A stretch of 64,000 bases of DNA from an uncultured Dokdonia sp. (lineage in GTDB: Bacteria > Bacteroidota > Bacteroidia > Flavobacteriales > Flavobacteriaceae). The notes under the pieces were generated by a model. It searched no databases. It saw nothing but the letters and a program-made list of their open reading frames with translations, and was not told where the DNA came from. Both the position numbers and the translations under genes were made by a program. Where the stretch lies: positions 310,001 to 374,000 of the forward strand of contig NZ_CANMDS010000001.1 of the NCBI RefSeq assembly GCF_947496725.1. Reading direction: 5' to 3'. The first letter of the stretch is position 1. The number at the start of each line of letters is the position of its first letter. Shown here one piece after another: positions 62,351 through 64,000 of this stretch.

Positions 62351-63139
62351 CTAGCTATTCCAGATGCTCCAAGAGGCCTCTGCTTGTAATTCTAGCATTC
62401 TAAATCCGTTTATAATTTGAGCACCTTGTTGCAATGCTTTAGTTAGAAAAGTAGACTGCTCAGGATTATAAATAAGATCAAAAGCTATATGAGAATCGCC
62501 TATATATTGATACGGTATCGCTGGCGCCATCTCAACCTCTGGAAAAGTTCCTACGGGTGTTGTATTTACTATAAAAGTGTGATCTTTTATGATTTGCTCA
62601 TTGAGATCTTCATATTGTAATGAGGTGTTAGAACGCTTTCGCGAAACAAAGGTGCACTCAACCCCTAGCTGTTGCATTGCATAATGCACGGCTTTTGACG
62701 CCCCTCCAGTACCTAAAATCAAACATTTATAAGAAGATGAAGAAAGAACTGTCTCATCAAAATCACAAAAATGACTCTCACCAAAACGCTCTAGTAATGA
62801 ATCTCTAAAACCTATATAATCTGTATTATAACCCGTAAGTGCGCCATCATCTTCCGTCTTAACGGTATTTACAGCACCTATAGCGGCTGCGTGTGCGTCA
62901 AGTCTATCTAAAAAAGGAATAATATCTTGTTTATAAGGTATAGTGACATTATACCCTACGGCAGATTTTGCTAGGAGTACCTCTTGCATAGCAGCAGCAT
63001 CTGGCACATCAAAATTTATATATTGTGCCTTTACATCTTGCTTATCAAACTTCTCTTTAAAATATCCTCTTGAGAAGGAGTAGCCTATATCTTTTCCAAA
63101 AAGGCCATACTTAACTAGTACGTCTTGTTCTCTCTCCAT
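62351..63139 (-). CDS. aroE: Shikimate dehydrogenase
   Basis: The 262-residue enzyme reduces 3-dehydroshikimate with NADPH in aromatic amino-acid synthesis. The catalytic lysine is K70 (VTIPYKQD) and the aspartate D107 (GYNTDYIG). NADP binding is by GTGGASKAV. A half-decayed palindrome (62634-62646) is read as VSRKR after the second Rossmann strand (near residue 165). The start overlaps the DUF368 gene by 29 bases, so they form an operon. Confidence 0.93.
   Translation of the reverse strand: MEREQDVLVKYGLFGKDIGYSFSRGYFKEKFDKQDVKAQYINFDVPDAAAMQEVLLAKSAVGYNVTIPYKQDIIPFLDRLDAHAAAIGAVNTVKTEDDGALTGYNTDYIGFRDSLLERFGESHFCDFDETVLSSSSYKCLILGTGGASKAVHYAMQQLGVECTFVSRKRSNTSLQYEDLNEQIIKDHTFIVNTTPVGTFPEVEMAPAIPYQYIGDSHIAFDLIYNPEQSTFLTKALQQGAQIINGFRMLELQAEASWSIWNS
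62634..62646. repeat. Degenerate flavobacterial palindrome (inside aroE)
   Basis: CGCTTTCGCGAAA retains the left arm and centre; the right arm reads CAAA. Confidence 0.75.
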
Positions 63140-64000
63140 ATTTACCTAGTGCAACGACCATAAAAATACCTGCAAGTATAAAAAATATGGCGAGCACATT
63201 TTCAATATTTAACGCTGTAGGCAAGTAACGGTCGTAATTATCTAATATTGGTGTTCCGTTTATATCTAGTGCAATTTCTCCTGCAATGTCGCGTTCAAAA
63301 ACTTCTGTTTTCCAGGGCCAAACTACGCCCAGCGAACCTATAATAAAACCTAGTATTGCAGCATTAGTCTCCCATTTAAACTTTTTAAACAAATAACTTA
63401 AAAAATGAGAAATAGTAACAAGGCCAGTAAGTGATCCCAAAGAAAAAACGATCAAAACAGTAAGTAATCGCATATGTACTGGGTCATCTATAAAAGAAAA
63501 GTCTCCAGAAAATGTTTTTGTTATTGTTACAAATAATGCATTTACAGAATCCACAAGTAGTAGCACATAATTACCTAGTAAGATAAGTATAAAAGAACCT
63601 GAGAGACCTGGTAATGTCATCCCAGAAACACCTATAATACCACAAATAAAGACAAAGAGAAGATTATCATTTTCTTGTGCGGGCTCCATAAGACTTATAG
63701 CTACACCAAAAATAACCCCTGAAATAAGCATTACGATATTGCGATTAGTCCACTCTTCAAAATCTTTACCTATATAGTATATAGAACCTATTATCATACC
63801 AAAGAAAGCACTCCACACTAACAAGGGGTAATTTCTTATAGCTAGATCTAGTAATAATGAAACACTAAAATAACTTATGAGCATTCCTAAAATAAGGAGT
63901 CCTAAAAATCGTCCATTTATGTATTGCCAGAAACTACGAAAACGCCCTCCAAAAAGTAGCCGTAAGGCTTTGCCATTTACCTTTTGAAGCGAGTATATAA
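63111..64000 (-). CDS. DUF368 family membrane protein, partial at its 5' end
   Basis: The frame stays open beyond the ATG at 63884 up to the window edge (translated upstream part: LRLLFGGRFRSFWQYINGRFLG in two pieces). The true start is therefore outside. The visible 296 residues hold about eight helices and the DUF368 block GVSGMTLPGLSGSFILILLGNY. These are transport-like inner-membrane proteins, some of which have been linked to undecaprenyl-phosphate recycling. It overlaps aroE by 29 bases. Confidence 0.85.
   Translation of the reverse strand, partial: IYSLQKVNGKALRLLFGGRFRSFWQYINGRFLGLLILGMLISYFSVSLLLDLAIRNYPLLVWSAFFGMIIGSIYYIGKDFEEWTNRNIVMLISGVIFGVAISLMEPAQENDNLLFVFICGIIGVSGMTLPGLSGSFILILLGNYVLLLVDSVNALFVTITKTFSGDFSFIDDPVHMRLLTVLIVFSLGSLTGLVTISHFLSYLFKKFKWETNAAILGFIIGSLGVVWPWKTEVFERDIAGEIALDINGTPILDNYDRYLPTALNIENVLAIFFILAGIFMVVALGKYGERTRRTS

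Overview
The window looks like a chromosome segment of a marine Flavobacteriaceae bacterium, probably Dokdonia or a close relative. The evidence is the gene content: a DUF349 protein, DUF5686/carboxypeptidase-regulatory outer-membrane proteins, a cyclophilin-FKBP fusion, prfB with a recoding site, CdaA, a GAPDH with a long N-terminal extension and an AhpC-thioredoxin-DUF6952 operon. Several promoters also fit the Bacteroidetes pattern TTG-N19/20-TAnnTTTG, and a palindrome built on ACGCTTTCGCGAAAGCGT recurs throughout. The genus is an inference; no 16S gene is present.

Left core block (1-20.9 kb): a partial AarF/UbiB-like kinase, KAS III, a DinB/YfiT-like protein, a dual-family immunophilin, a YfcE-like phosphodiesterase divergent from truA, an MsbA-like ABC exporter, a membrane adenylate/guanylate cyclase, cdaA with two DUF3667 paralogues, a redoxin, htpG, a lysozyme-fold exported protein, the dapF-GNAT-mltG operon, a DegP-type protease and GAPDH.

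Accessory island (about 20.9-32.4 kb): AT-rich, with every gene on the + strand. It carries small, mostly unrecognised genes: an IF2-N-like protein, a Crp-family regulator with an NAD-dependent epimerase, membrane proteins, lipoproteins and a DUF4238 protein. Between the genes lie 56-91 bp imperfect-hairpin repeats running from AAC to GTT. Several gene units have inverted ends (GTT... at the start, ...AAC at the end), with 10/10 and 9/9 matches and others at 9/10 and 8/10. This is the layout of integron gene cassettes with attC sites, but no integrase is in the window. A ~590 bp direct repeat flanks the Crp/epimerase unit, with two partial copies further on. I regard this array as the most interesting system here.

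Right core block (32.5-64 kb): a coiled-coil membrane protein, GNAT, trmD, prfB, an MFS exporter with a Crp-like regulator and two operator-like palindromes, a CPBP protease with an Lrp regulator divergent from a PLP Cys/Met enzyme, NhaC, the peroxiredoxin-thioredoxin-DUF6952 operon, tpx, dgkA, ftsK, lolA, an LptF/G permease, ribB with a degenerate RibA domain, the 4.5S SRP RNA, glutaminyl cyclase, surface lipoproteins, a DUF5686 protein, smpB, a 43-residue membrane peptide, a DUF349 protein, aroE and a partial DUF368 protein.

The 14-18 bp palindrome occurs 18 times intact and 3 times degenerate. In the core blocks it recurs about every 3 kb, both between genes and in frame inside coding sequences. 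It is nearly absent from the cassette island.
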